This document shows, in pieces, positions 16,885 to 25,605 of a stretch of 64,000 bases of DNA (positions are counted from its first letter, which is position 1; the number at the start of each line of letters is the position of its first letter). The notes under the pieces are model-generated. The model saw only the letters and a program-made list of their open reading frames with translations. It was not told the DNA's origin and did not search any database. Both the position numbers and the translations under genes were made by a program. The stretch comes from Zhihengliuella salsuginis (GTDB taxonomy: Bacteria; Actinomycetota; Actinomycetes; Actinomycetales; Micrococcaceae). The DNA lies in assembly GCF_014651715.1 (NCBI RefSeq), contig NZ_BMXK01000002.1, positions 1-64,000 on the forward strand, in the 5' to 3' direction.

Positions 16885-19800
16885 ATGTCGACGGGGTCCA
16901 GCATGGCCGATCGGTTCATCGCTGACACACTCGCTCCCTCATTCGCGGAGTCCTACTACGGGCATCTAGCCCAGGAGGACGCCGAGAGCTACAACGATGT
17001 AGATCTCGATCAACGCGTTGAGACCCATCTCCGACTGGGATTCGAGCGCCACAGCGACCAAGCGCTTGTCTTCGCCAGAAACGACGACGGAAAGACCGTC
17101 GTCTACGTCGTCACCGATGACATGCCGTTCCTGGTCGACTCGGTCGTTGCCGAGATCGTCCGGCAGCAGCACGCCATCTCGCTGGTCACGCACCCGACGT
17201 TCATCGTCCAGCGGGACCAGGCGACCGGCCGCCTGACCAACGTTGATCCGATTTCCACGGTGGCGCCGATCTCCAGTGGCGATACGGCGACGCTTCCGAG
17301 CATGGCCCAGTTCCTGCAGAACGCCGACTCGGACACGAAGATCGAGTCCTGGATCGCCGTGCAGCTCGCGGCAGAGAAGACCGAGGAGGAGTGCGACGAG
17401 CTCGTCGCCGGGCTCGAGGCCGCGCTGGCGGACGTCCGCGTCTCCGTCGACGACTGGCAGCTGATGCGCAACAAGGTCCAGGAGATCGTCTCCGACCTCG
17501 AGGCGAAACGCGCGACGCTCGACGTCGACGGACTCGAGGAGGCGGCCGAACTGCTCCGCTGGCTCGACAACGGGCACTTCACCTTCCTCGGGTACCGCGA
17601 ATACGACCTCATCGAGTCCGAGGGCGAGGACGCCCTCGAGATCCAGATCGACAGCAGCCTCGGCCTCATGCGGCGGAACACGCCGGAATCGGTCGTGCAG
17701 CAGCTGAACTCCTTCGGCCGCGCCCACGCCCGGGAGAAGAAGCCGCTCGTCATCACGAAGGCGAACCGCCGTTCGCGAGTGGATCGCAGCGTGTACCTCG
17801 ACTACATCGGTGTGAAGTCCTTCGACGAGCAGGGGAATGTGACGGGCGAGCGCCGCTTCATCGGGCTGTTCGCGTCCAGCGCGTACATCCGTTCGGTGCG
17901 AGACATCCCCGTCGTCCGGAAGAAAGTGGACGCCGTCCGCCACCGCGCCGGCTTCGCCGCAGAATCGCACTCCGGCAAGGACCTGATCGCGAACCTCGAG
18001 GCGTACCCGAGGGACGAGCTCTTCCAAATCGAGGTCGACGACCTCTACGAGACGGTCATGGGCATCCTGAAACTCCAGGAGCGCCGCGTGACGCGCGTCT
18101 TCCTGCGTCCCGACACGTACGGGCGTTTCATGTCCGCACTGGTGTTCGTGCCGCGCGACCGCTACACCACCAATGTCCGGCGCCGGATCGAATCCGAACT
18201 GAAGGACACCTTCGAGTCCGAATCCCTGGATTTCGAAGTGCACATGAGCGAGTCCGCTCTCGTCCGCGTGTTCTTCCGTATCCGCCTCCCCAAGGGAGGC
18301 GAGGTGCCCCGGGTCGACCGCATGCAACTGGAGAAGCGGCTGGTTCGCGCCGTCCGGTCCTGGCCGGAAGGCGTCTCCCAGGTGTTGGGCGAACGGCACC
18401 CGGACACGGCGCGGGAACTGATCCACCAGTGGGCCGAGGCATTCCCGGCGGCGTACCGCGTCGCCTTCGAGGTCGAAGACGCCCTGAAGGACATCGCCGA
18501 GTTCACGCTGCTCGAGTCGCCCGGCCACCAGGGCCCCGTCGTCAGGATCTCCCCGGCGACCGCCGAGGAGGAGTCGAACGGTCTGACCGCCAGACTGAAG
18601 ATCTACGTGGATGCGACGATGTCGCTGAGCAGGATCCTGCCCGTGCTCACCAACCAGGGCCTGGAAGTCATCGACGAGACGCCGTACACCGTGCGCCGGG
18701 GCGATAATTCCGAGCTCTATCTCTACGTCTTCGGGCTCCGCTTCCCGACCGGCGGCGACGCCCTCGAGGTCTACGACCTGCTGGGAGAGGCCTACCGCGC
18801 CGTCGCGCTCGGTCGGGCGGAGACCGACGTCTTCGACCGGCTGATCCTCGCCCAGGGGATGACCTGGCGGAAGGTCAGCGTCCTCCGGGCGTACGCCAAG
18901 TACCTGCGCCAGCTGGGCAACTCGAACTCCTACGAGTTCATGGGGGACACCCTGCTGGCGAATCCCGACGTTTCCAAGGCCCTGATCGACGTGTTCGAAG
19001 CGACGTTCCGGCCCGATCTCGCCGACGGAGAACGCGAAGCCGCCGTGGACAAGGCCCGGGAGGAACTCTCCAACGGCCTCGAACAAGTGGCCACGCTGGA
19101 TGCGGACCGCCTGCTGCGGCGGTTCCAGAACGTCATCGCCGCCACGCTGCGCACGAACTTCTATGCGCAGGACGCCGAGGCGCTGACCTTCAAGCTGAGC
19201 CCCGGTGACATCGACGGCGCCCCCTACCCGCGCCCGAAGTACGAGATCTGGGTCTACTCGCCGCTCGTCGAGGGCGTCCACCTGCGGTTCGGGGCCGTCG
19301 CGCGCGGTGGCCTGCGCTGGTCGGACCGCCGGGAGGACTTCCGGACCGAGGTCCTCGGCCTCGTCAAAGCACAGGTCACCAAGAACGCAGTGATCGTGCC
19401 GGACGGTGCCAAGGGCGGATTCTTCGCGAAGCAGCTCCCTGACCCGGCCGTCGACCGCGGTGCCTGGTTCGAAGCGGGGAAGTCCGCCTACCGCATCTTC
19501 ATCCGTTCGCTGCTCTCCGTGACCGACAACTTGGACATCGCCCCCGACGGGACCCAGACGGTCATCCCGCCGGAGGATGTCGTCCGCCTCGACGGAGACG
19601 ACACCTACCTCGTCGTCGCAGCGGACAAGGGGACCGCGACGTTCTCCGACGTCGCGAACGAGATCTCCCTCGATATGGGGCACTGGCTCGGTGACGCCTT
19701 CGCCTCCGGCGGATCCGTCGGCTACGACCACAAGGCCATGGGCATTACCGCCCGCGGCGCCTGGGAGTCGGTCAAGAGTCACTTCAAGGAGCTCGACCAC

Positions 19801-21717
19801 GACACGCAGGCAGAGGACTTCACCGTGGCCGGTGTCGGCGACATGAGCGGCGACGTCTTCGGCAACGGCATGCTGCTGTCGCGGCACATCCGTCTGGTCG
19901 CCGCGTTCGACCACCGCCACATCTTCCTCGATCCCGCACCGGTCGCGGCCACGTCGTTCGAGGAGCGCGAGCGACTGTTCGAGCTGCCGCGGTCGAGCTG
20001 GGCAGACTACGACAAGGATCTGATCAGCGAGGGCGGCGGCATCTACCCGCGTCACTCGAAGACCATCCCCATCACGCCACAGGTGCGAGAGGCACTGGGC
20101 ATCGAGGGGCACGTCACCAAGCTGACGCCGCCGGAGCTGCTCCGGGCCATCCTGCGGGCACCCGTCGACCTGTTCTACAACGGCGGCATCGGGACGTACA
20201 TCAAATCCAGCAGCGAATCGCACACCGATGTCGGCGACCGCGCGAACGACCAGATCCGCGTGGACGGCCGCGAGGTCCGGGCGCGTGTGATCGGTGAAGG
20301 AGGCAACCTCGGGTTGACCCAGCTCGGTCGTGTCGAGGCCGCACTCAACGGCGTGCTGCTCAACACCGATGCGATCGACAATTCGGCCGGCGTCGACTGC
20401 TCCGACCACGAGGTCAACATCAAGATCCTCGTGGATCGTCTGGTCGCCGGCGGGAAGCTCGGAGTGGACGATCGCGCCTCGTTCCTCGAGTCGATGACGA
20501 GTGAGGTTGCGAGCCTGGTTCTCAAGACCAACTTCGACCAGAACGTGCTGCTAGTGAACGACCGGCAGAAGATGAGTGCGTGGAGCGCGAGCTTCGAACG
20601 TCTGATGGATTGGCTGGAGCAGTACGCAGGGCTCGATCGCGAGCTGGAATTCCTGCCGAGTGCTGCCGATCTGAAGAAACGCCGCGCCAACGGGCAGGGA
20701 CTGACGTCCCCGGAGCTCTCCGTATTGGCGGCCTACGCCAAGCTCCAACTGACGTCGGCGCTGACCGATGCCCGCCTCGCAGACGATCCGTACTTCAACG
20801 AGACCCTGGTCGAGTACTTCCCGTCCCAGCTGCGCGAGCGTTTCCGCGATGACATCCTGGCGCATCCGCTGCGGCAGGAGATCGTGGCGATGTGCGTCGC
20901 GAACGACATCGTGAACACTGGCGGCATCACCTACGCGTTCCGGGTGATCGAGGAAACCGGCGCCTCGGAGCTGAGCGTGGCGCAGGCGTTCGTCGCCCTG
21001 CAGGAGATCTACGAGTTCGACCGCATCTTCTCCGACGTCCACAACCTGCCGGTGTCGTTCTCGACAGAGCAGTGGAGCGAGTTCCAGCTGGATACGCGTC
21101 GCATGCTGGACCGGACCACGCGCTGGTTCATCGCGCATGTCGGGGACGCGGACGTCCAGGCCGCCATCGACATGTTCCGGCCGACGGTGCAACGCCTCTG
21201 CGGCCGGATGCAGGCCCTGCTGCAGGCCGGTGACTCCGAGCGGGTCGCGGAGCGGTACGACGCCGCCCGGGGCTGGGACATCGGCGCCGGTTTGGCCAAA
21301 CGCTGGTCGGAGCAGTTCGAGACGTTCCCGCTGCTCGACATCGCCCAGGCGGTGAACGACGACGACTTCGACGCCGACGAGCTCGCAGCCGTGTACTACA
21401 CGGTCTACGAGCGATTCGATATCGACACCCTGCTGGAACGCATTACGAACCTGCCGCGCGAGGACCGCTGGCAGTCGCTGGCGCGTGCCGGCCTCCGCGA
21501 CGACGTCTACACGACGGCCCTGGACATCGCACGATCCGCGATGACCATCACGCCGGAAGGGACGCCGGAGGAGAAGCTGGACGCGTGGGAAGCCGAGCAG
21601 CAGCAGAGCCTCGAGAGGGTCAAGCACGTCTTCGACGAGGTGAACAGCCAAGAGCGCGACGACATGGCATCCCTGTCGGTCGCTCTGCGACTGCTGCGTT
21701 CAATCGTGCGGAGGTAG
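16885..21717 (+). CDS. gdh: NAD-dependent glutamate dehydrogenase, 180-kDa type
   Basis: A 1610-residue enzyme of the large NAD-GDH class (Mycobacterium Rv2476c is about 1620 residues). It deaminates glutamate to 2-oxoglutarate and ammonium. The first 700 residues are regulatory (ACT-like segments). The catalytic domain holds GAVARGGLRWSDRREDFRTEVLGLVKAQ and NAVIVPDGAKGGF (about 828-846), then the nucleotide-binding part with GDMSGDVFGNGML and GEGGNLGLTQ. The ATG has GGAGG 8 nt upstream. The next gene, a histidine kinase, starts 1 bp after the stop and takes its ribosome binding site from the gdh end, so expression is coupled. Whether the kinase reports on nitrogen or carbon state is inference. 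Confidence 0.96.
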   Translation: MSTGSSMADRFIADTLAPSFAESYYGHLAQEDAESYNDVDLDQRVETHLRLGFERHSDQALVFARNDDGKTVVYVVTDDMPFLVDSVVAEIVRQQHAISLVTHPTFIVQRDQATGRLTNVDPISTVAPISSGDTATLPSMAQFLQNADSDTKIESWIAVQLAAEKTEEECDELVAGLEAALADVRVSVDDWQLMRNKVQEIVSDLEAKRATLDVDGLEEAAELLRWLDNGHFTFLGYREYDLIESEGEDALEIQIDSSLGLMRRNTPESVVQQLNSFGRAHAREKKPLVITKANRRSRVDRSVYLDYIGVKSFDEQGNVTGERRFIGLFASSAYIRSVRDIPVVRKKVDAVRHRAGFAAESHSGKDLIANLEAYPRDELFQIEVDDLYETVMGILKLQERRVTRVFLRPDTYGRFMSALVFVPRDRYTTNVRRRIESELKDTFESESLDFEVHMSESALVRVFFRIRLPKGGEVPRVDRMQLEKRLVRAVRSWPEGVSQVLGERHPDTARELIHQWAEAFPAAYRVAFEVEDALKDIAEFTLLESPGHQGPVVRISPATAEEESNGLTARLKIYVDATMSLSRILPVLTNQGLEVIDETPYTVRRGDNSELYLYVFGLRFPTGGDALEVYDLLGEAYRAVALGRAETDVFDRLILAQGMTWRKVSVLRAYAKYLRQLGNSNSYEFMGDTLLANPDVSKALIDVFEATFRPDLADGEREAAVDKAREELSNGLEQVATLDADRLLRRFQNVIAATLRTNFYAQDAEALTFKLSPGDIDGAPYPRPKYEIWVYSPLVEGVHLRFGAVARGGLRWSDRREDFRTEVLGLVKAQVTKNAVIVPDGAKGGFFAKQLPDPAVDRGAWFEAGKSAYRIFIRSLLSVTDNLDIAPDGTQTVIPPEDVVRLDGDDTYLVVAADKGTATFSDVANEISLDMGHWLGDAFASGGSVGYDHKAMGITARGAWESVKSHFKELDHDTQAEDFTVAGVGDMSGDVFGNGMLLSRHIRLVAAFDHRHIFLDPAPVAATSFEERERLFELPRSSWADYDKDLISEGGGIYPRHSKTIPITPQVREALGIEGHVTKLTPPELLRAILRAPVDLFYNGGIGTYIKSSSESHTDVGDRANDQIRVDGREVRARVIGEGGNLGLTQLGRVEAALNGVLLNTDAIDNSAGVDCSDHEVNIKILVDRLVAGGKLGVDDRASFLESMTSEVASLVLKTNFDQNVLLVNDRQKMSAWSASFERLMDWLEQYAGLDRELEFLPSAADLKKRRANGQGLTSPELSVLAAYAKLQLTSALTDARLADDPYFNETLVEYFPSQLRERFRDDILAHPLRQEIVAMCVANDIVNTGGITYAFRVIEETGASELSVAQAFVALQEIYEFDRIFSDVHNLPVSFSTEQWSEFQLDTRRMLDRTTRWFIAHVGDADVQAAIDMFRPTVQRLCGRMQALLQAGDSERVAERYDAARGWDIGAGLAKRWSEQFETFPLLDIAQAVNDDDFDADELAAVYYTVYERFDIDTLLERITNLPREDRWQSLARAGLRDDVYTTALDIARSAMTITPEGTPEEKLDAWEAEQQQSLERVKHVFDEVNSQERDDMASLSVALRLLRSIVRR

Positions 21718-21718
21718 A

Positions 21719-23176
21719 ATGGCGATCATCACGGAGGCCATCCGGCCCTTCGCGGATTTCGGCCCGGGCGACGAGGACTGGCTGCACCTCCTGGTGGGGG
21801 ACTGGCAGCTGGTCTCTGATCTGGCCTTCGCCGATCTGGTGCTCTGGCACCCCGGGCCGGATGGCTCCTATATCGCCTTGGCGCATGTTCGTCCCTCCAC
21901 GAGTCATACGGTTTTCCACACGGACTTCGTGGGCGAGCGCATCCGCAAGGACCTCAAGTCGCTCGTCGACCGTGCTTGGCACACGGGCGAATTCCAGGAG
22001 GCGAAAGGGGACGGATCGATGCAGATCGAAGCCGTCCCCCTGCGACGGGGAGGGCGGACTCTCGCCGTCTTGACGAGCCACATGGATCTGGGAGGAACGC
22101 GACTCCCGTCACGCTTGGAGATCACCTACCGGCAGTGCGCTCGGGACATCCTCGGGATGTGCCACCAGGGCATCTGGCCGGATTTCGCCTCGCCCACGGG
22201 TTCCCGGCGCGGTGCGCCCCGCGTCGGGGACGGGATGATCCGCCTCGATCCGAACGGTGTGGTCGAGTACGCGAGCCCGAACGGGGTTTCGGCGTTCCGA
22301 CGTCTGGGCGGCAGCGACAGCCTGGAAGGGCGGTCCCTGCCGGAACTGGCGACGGACCTGTTGAAGGTCCGGAGGATGTCGGACGAGGCGCTGCCTCTGG
22401 TCCTCTCCGGCAAGATGCCCTGGCGCACGGAGATCTCGGCCCACGGCGTCACACTGTCGTTGCGGGCCATACCCCTGCGGGACGGAGCGACCCGGTACGG
22501 CGCCGTGCTGCTCTGCCGCGACGTGACCGAGCTGCGTCGTCGTGAGATGGAATTGGTGACCAAGGATGCGACCATCCGCGAGATCCACCATCGAGTCAAG
22601 AACAACCTGCAGACCGTTGCGGCGCTGCTGCGGATGCAGTCGAGACGCATGAAGAGCGACGAGGGCAAAGCCGGCCTCGAGCAGGCGATGCGGCGAGTGG
22701 CGACGATCGCCCTCGTGCACGAGACGTTGTCCCAGGGGCTGACTCAGAACGTCGAGTTCGACGAACTGATCGACCGCCAGTTCCGTCTGGCCGCCGAGGT
22801 GTCCTCGCCGGGCCAGGTCGTCCGTACCGAGCGGACGGGAACTTTCGGTGCGCTGCCGAGCGAGATCGCCACACCCCTTTCGCTGGTGATCAACGAACTC
22901 GTGGCCAACGCGGTCGAGCACGGCCTCGGCGAGAAGGACGGAACCGTCTGCCTCGACGCCGAGCGCGCCAACGACGAGACCGGGCGCGAGATGGTCAACG
23001 TGACCATCACGGACGACGGGGTCGGCATCACCGAGGAGCCCGGGACCAACGGCCTCGGCTTGCAGATTGTCCGGACCCTCGTCACGAGCGAGCTCGGTGG
23101 CGAGATCCGATGGGAGCCCCGCAAGAGCAAGGGGACCCGCGTGACGGTCACACTGCCGGTCGACCAGGCAGCGTAG
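21719..23176 (+). CDS. PdtaS-type sensor histidine kinase
   Basis: A 485-residue soluble kinase. N-terminal GAF-like domain (about 20-150), PAS domain (about 170-275, MIRLDPNGVVEYASPNG to LCRDVTELRRREMEL), then a HisKA_2 box IREIHHRVKNNLQTVAALLRMQSRR (His290/His291) and an ATPase domain with NELVANAVEHG, DDGVGI and NGLGLQIV. This is the layout of mycobacterial PdtaS (Rv3220c), which phosphorylates the antiterminator PdtaR. No PdtaR gene and no whiB gene lies next to it here. No membrane helix is seen. GGAGG 5 nt before the ATG lies inside the gdh coding end. Confidence 0.9.
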   Translation: MAIITEAIRPFADFGPGDEDWLHLLVGDWQLVSDLAFADLVLWHPGPDGSYIALAHVRPSTSHTVFHTDFVGERIRKDLKSLVDRAWHTGEFQEAKGDGSMQIEAVPLRRGGRTLAVLTSHMDLGGTRLPSRLEITYRQCARDILGMCHQGIWPDFASPTGSRRGAPRVGDGMIRLDPNGVVEYASPNGVSAFRRLGGSDSLEGRSLPELATDLLKVRRMSDEALPLVLSGKMPWRTEISAHGVTLSLRAIPLRDGATRYGAVLLCRDVTELRRREMELVTKDATIREIHHRVKNNLQTVAALLRMQSRRMKSDEGKAGLEQAMRRVATIALVHETLSQGLTQNVEFDELIDRQFRLAAEVSSPGQVVRTERTGTFGALPSEIATPLSLVINELVANAVEHGLGEKDGTVCLDAERANDETGREMVNVTITDDGVGITEEPGTNGLGLQIVRTLVTSELGGEIRWEPRKSKGTRVTVTLPVDQAA

Positions 23177-23178
23177 GC

Positions 23179-23240
23179 GCAACGGCGAAGGCCGGGCGGC
23201 GGAACCCTCAGGGGGTTCGCCGCCCGGCCTTCGCCGTTGC
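23179..23240. terminator. Very strong bidirectional terminator
   Basis: A perfect 23-bp inverted repeat, 23179-23201 with 23218-23240. The 16-nt centre can pair further (AACCC with GGGTT). It lies between the stops of the convergent kinase and LysM/SLT genes and starts 3 bp after the kinase stop. Confidence 0.85.
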
Positions 23241-23259
23241 CGGGGCGTCGCGCGGTCTG

Positions 23260-25002
23260 CTAGAACTTTTTCTGGTGCGCCTTGACGGACTTCACGTAGT
23301 CCTTGGTGTCGTCGTACATTCCATTGCGCCGAACCGAGCCCTGCCCCTGGTAGTACGAGGCGATGCCGTCCTCGAAGGTGTCGGATGTGCGCTGCAGGGC
23401 CGCGATGATGGCGACGCCGGCGACGACGTTGTCATGCGGATTCAGCAGGTCCAGCTTCCGCCCGACGAGAGTCGAAGCCCACTCGCCCGACGACGGGATG
23501 ACCTGCATGGCGCCGATGGCGTTGGCAGGGGAGACCGCCGTCGGATTGAAACCGGACTCCTGGTACGCATGCGCGAGTGCGAGTGACGGGTCCACGCCGA
23601 ACTGCCGTGCCGTCGAGGTGATGATGCTGCGCATCTGCGAACGGCTCGGAAGATCGCGCGAGAGCAGGAGCGCCTTGTTCTCGTTGGCGCTCTTGACCGT
23701 CGACTCCGGGTACTTGTAGTGGAGGAACGTCGAGGGGACCAGCTGACCGGCCGCCTCCGTCGACCCCGACCCCGGGACCTTCAACTTCTTTCCGGGATGG
23801 ATGACGGACGTCTTCTTGAGACCGTTCGCGGCGAGGAGCTTGCTCAGCCCGATGCTGTACTTGCCGGCGATCCCGGAGAGGGTCTCACCCGAGGCGACCG
23901 TGTGCGTTCGCGACGACGAGCCCGAGGAGGACGACGACGAGGAGCTGGACGACGAGCTGGTGGAGCTGGAGCCCGCGGTCAGGCGGAGCTTCTGGCCCGG
24001 GTAGATGGTCGTGCTGCTCTTGAGACTGTTGAGGTCGAGCAGTTTGGACAGCGACAGGCCGTTGCCGGCCGCGATGCCGGAGAGGGTGTCGCCGTTCGAC
24101 ACCGTGTACGACTTGGCGGATGCCGAAGAGGACGACGACGAGGAGCTGGACGACGAGCTGGTGGAGCTGGAGCCCGCGGTCAGACGGAGCTTCTGGCCCG
24201 GGTAGATGGTCGTGCTGCTCTTGAGGCTGTTGAGATCGAGCAGTTTGGACAGCGACAGGCCGTTGCCGGCCGCGATGCCCGAGAGGGTGTCGCCGCTCGA
24301 CACCGTGTACGACTTGGCCGACGCTGAAGAGGACGACGTGCTGGACGAGGTCGATGCCGCGGCTTCGACCTTGCTGGTGGCGACGATCACGCGCTGGCCG
24401 GGATGGATGATCGCCGACTTCTTGAGCTTCGGGTTCATCGCGAGCAGCTCCGAGAGCGACACGTCGTAGCGAGCAGCCACACCGTAGAGCGTGTCGCCGT
24501 GCTCGATGGTGTAGTGCTTCGTGGTCCCGCTGGAGGCAACCTTCGTCGACGTGCTGCTGCTCGACGAGCCGCCGGCGAGCTTGATCTTCTGCCCCGGACG
24601 GATCACGGCGGAGCTCGACAGGTCGTTGGCCTTGAGGATCGTGCTGAGCGAGACGCCGGCGCGCGCCGCGATGTGCGAAAGCGTGTCGCCGGATTCGACG
24701 GTCACGGATTTCGGGGCCGCTGCCGGAAGGACGCTCCCTAGCTGCGAGGGGACCTGGGCGGCCACCAGGTGGGCGGCGATTCGATTCTGCGCGGCGGCGA
24801 TGTTCGCCGCCGTCGCGGTCTTGGGAGCCATCGTCTGGGCTGGGGCGGGGACCGGTGCTGCCTCTGCCGGAGCCGCGGCGCCAAAACCGGTCAGCATGAC
24901 GGCCGGAAGAGTCGCAGCAGCAACGGTGCCCGAAGCTAGGCGGCTTCGGCTCGTGCGGCCGGTTTCGGTCATTCGTGCGCTCTCGGCGCGGGGCTGTGGC
25001 AT
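23260..25002 (-). CDS. Secreted lytic transglycosylase with five LysM domains
   Basis: A 580-residue exported wall enzyme. Signal peptide about 1-48 (Arg-rich start, hydrophobic VAAATLPAVMLTGF, cleavage near AEAAP). LysM domains at about 99-143, 163-207, 231-275, 298-342 and 367-409, separated by Ser/Thr linkers. The C-terminal SLT domain (about 455-575) has the catalytic Glu482 in AYQESGFNP and the GAMQVIP and YYQGQGSV motifs. LysM 3 and 4 are almost identical, from a 201-bp tandem duplication. It should cleave glycan strands between MurNAc and GlcNAc. ATG 25002 is chosen for AGAGGA 5 nt upstream; 24972 is the alternative. An MtrA-like repeat array lies in its leader. Confidence 0.93.
   Translation of the reverse strand: MPQPRAESARMTETGRTSRSRLASGTVAAATLPAVMLTGFGAAAPAEAAPVPAPAQTMAPKTATAANIAAAQNRIAAHLVAAQVPSQLGSVLPAAAPKSVTVESGDTLSHIAARAGVSLSTILKANDLSSSAVIRPGQKIKLAGGSSSSSTSTKVASSGTTKHYTIEHGDTLYGVAARYDVSLSELLAMNPKLKKSAIIHPGQRVIVATSKVEAAASTSSSTSSSSASAKSYTVSSGDTLSGIAAGNGLSLSKLLDLNSLKSSTTIYPGQKLRLTAGSSSTSSSSSSSSSSSSASAKSYTVSNGDTLSGIAAGNGLSLSKLLDLNSLKSSTTIYPGQKLRLTAGSSSTSSSSSSSSSSSSGSSSRTHTVASGETLSGIAGKYSIGLSKLLAANGLKKTSVIHPGKKLKVPGSGSTEAAGQLVPSTFLHYKYPESTVKSANENKALLLSRDLPSRSQMRSIITSTARQFGVDPSLALAHAYQESGFNPTAVSPANAIGAMQVIPSSGEWASTLVGRKLDLLNPHDNVVAGVAIIAALQRTSDTFEDGIASYYQGQGSVRRNGMYDDTKDYVKSVKAHQKKF
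23925..24335 (-). repeat. 201-bp tandem duplication encoding LysM plus Ser linker
   Basis: The unit 24005-24205 is followed by a close copy beginning at 24206 (near-identical for about 130 bp, with few substitutions) and preceded by a partial copy that covers the Ser-rich linker (about 23925-24004). It encodes a 67-residue unit, LysM plus a linker of about 17 Ser/Thr. The GACGACGACGAGGAG stretch (Ser codons on the other strand) is itself simple-sequence-like. Confidence 0.85.
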
Positions 25003-25051
25003 GGGAATCCTCTGTCGTGGTCGGATCGCATCGCCGCAGAAGGATCTTCCC

Positions 25052-25096
25052 CGTGATACTCCTGTGACTCGTGTTGCGAGTGTGACTCTTGTGAAT
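25052..25096 (-). promoter_or_regulatory. Candidate MtrA-binding direct repeats
   Basis: Read on the minus strand, five 9-bp units follow without gap: ATTCACAAG, AGTCACACT, CGCAACACG, AGTCACAGG, AGTATCACG. Two contain GTCACA exactly, two are close. Mycobacterium MtrA binds direct repeats of a GTCACAgcg-like 9-mer before cell-wall and replication genes. The array lies 50-95 bp upstream of the LysM/SLT ATG; mtrA is in the same window. Confidence 0.5.
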
Positions 25097-25122
25097 CTAC
25101 ACCACGAACTGTGGACGATGAA
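25094..25122 (-). promoter_or_regulatory. Possible promoter of the LysM/SLT gene
   Basis: On the minus strand TTCATC (weak -35) is followed by 17 bp and TAGATT (-10, 25099-25094). The -10 touches the first unit of the repeat array, so if this promoter is correct the array lies downstream of it. Confidence 0.35.
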
Positions 25123-25236
25123 ACCGTTATCAAGGAGAAATTAAAGGACGGGCGTGTCGCCGGCGGGCGGGTGTATTCGCTGGCCCGGGTGCGCGGGCGC
25201 GCGATTTAACGGTTCACCGTGTGGCACCCTTGGTAC

Positions 25237-25590
25237 GTGAGTAATCTTGAGAACCTTGTAGCCGACTGGCTTCCCCTGCCCGACGTCGCGGACGCATTGG
25301 GCGTCGACATCCGAAAGGTGCACAGTCTGATTCGCGACCGGGCGCTCGTCGAATACCGGATCGGCGACCGGAGGATTCGCGCTGTTCCATCGGCCTTCCT
25401 CAAGGACGGGCAGGTGCTGGACAGCCTCAAAGGGACAGTCACGGTCCTGTCGGACTCCGGGTTCGACGACGATGAACTGATCCGTTGGCTGTTCACCGCT
25501 GACGATTCCCTGCCGGGCAGGCCGATCGATGCGCTGCGCGAGGGGCGGAAGACGGAGATCCGGCGCCGCGCCCAGGCAGCAGGCTTCTAA
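25237..25590 (+). CDS. Rv2175c-type DNA-binding protein
   Basis: A 117-residue protein with an N-terminal helix-turn-helix (about 10-50: WLPLPDVADALGVDIRKVHSLIRDRALV) and a conserved C-terminal part ending DDSLPGRPIDALREGRKTEIRRRAQ. This is the Rv2175c family of actinobacteria (DNA-binding, phosphorylated by PknL in Mycobacterium). GTG 25237 is preferred because family members start MSNLE-like; GTG 25219 is also possible and would be 8 nt from a TTTAAC box. No ribosome binding site precedes either. In Mycobacterium the gene lies near a prenyl synthase too, as here (convergent). Confidence 0.85.
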   Translation: MSNLENLVADWLPLPDVADALGVDIRKVHSLIRDRALVEYRIGDRRIRAVPSAFLKDGQVLDSLKGTVTVLSDSGFDDDELIRWLFTADDSLPGRPIDALREGRKTEIRRRAQAAGF

Positions 25591-25605
25591 GCCGGGCGCT
25601 GCCGG

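Noticed and set aside
16838-16966. A possible small upstream ORF (MPRRRGGN...) before gdh
   Set aside because: It follows a TAGGCT box by 9 nt but overlaps gdh out of frame, and gdh has its own GGAGG site; the evidence is too weak.
16966-20409. A long minus-strand frame opposite gdh
   Set aside because: Shadow of the GDH gene, which has full family motifs on the plus strand.
25003-25140. Possible c-di-AMP riboswitch before the LysM/SLT gene
   Set aside because: Such switches control wall hydrolases in actinobacteria, but the leader is too short and none of the conserved segments can be recognised.
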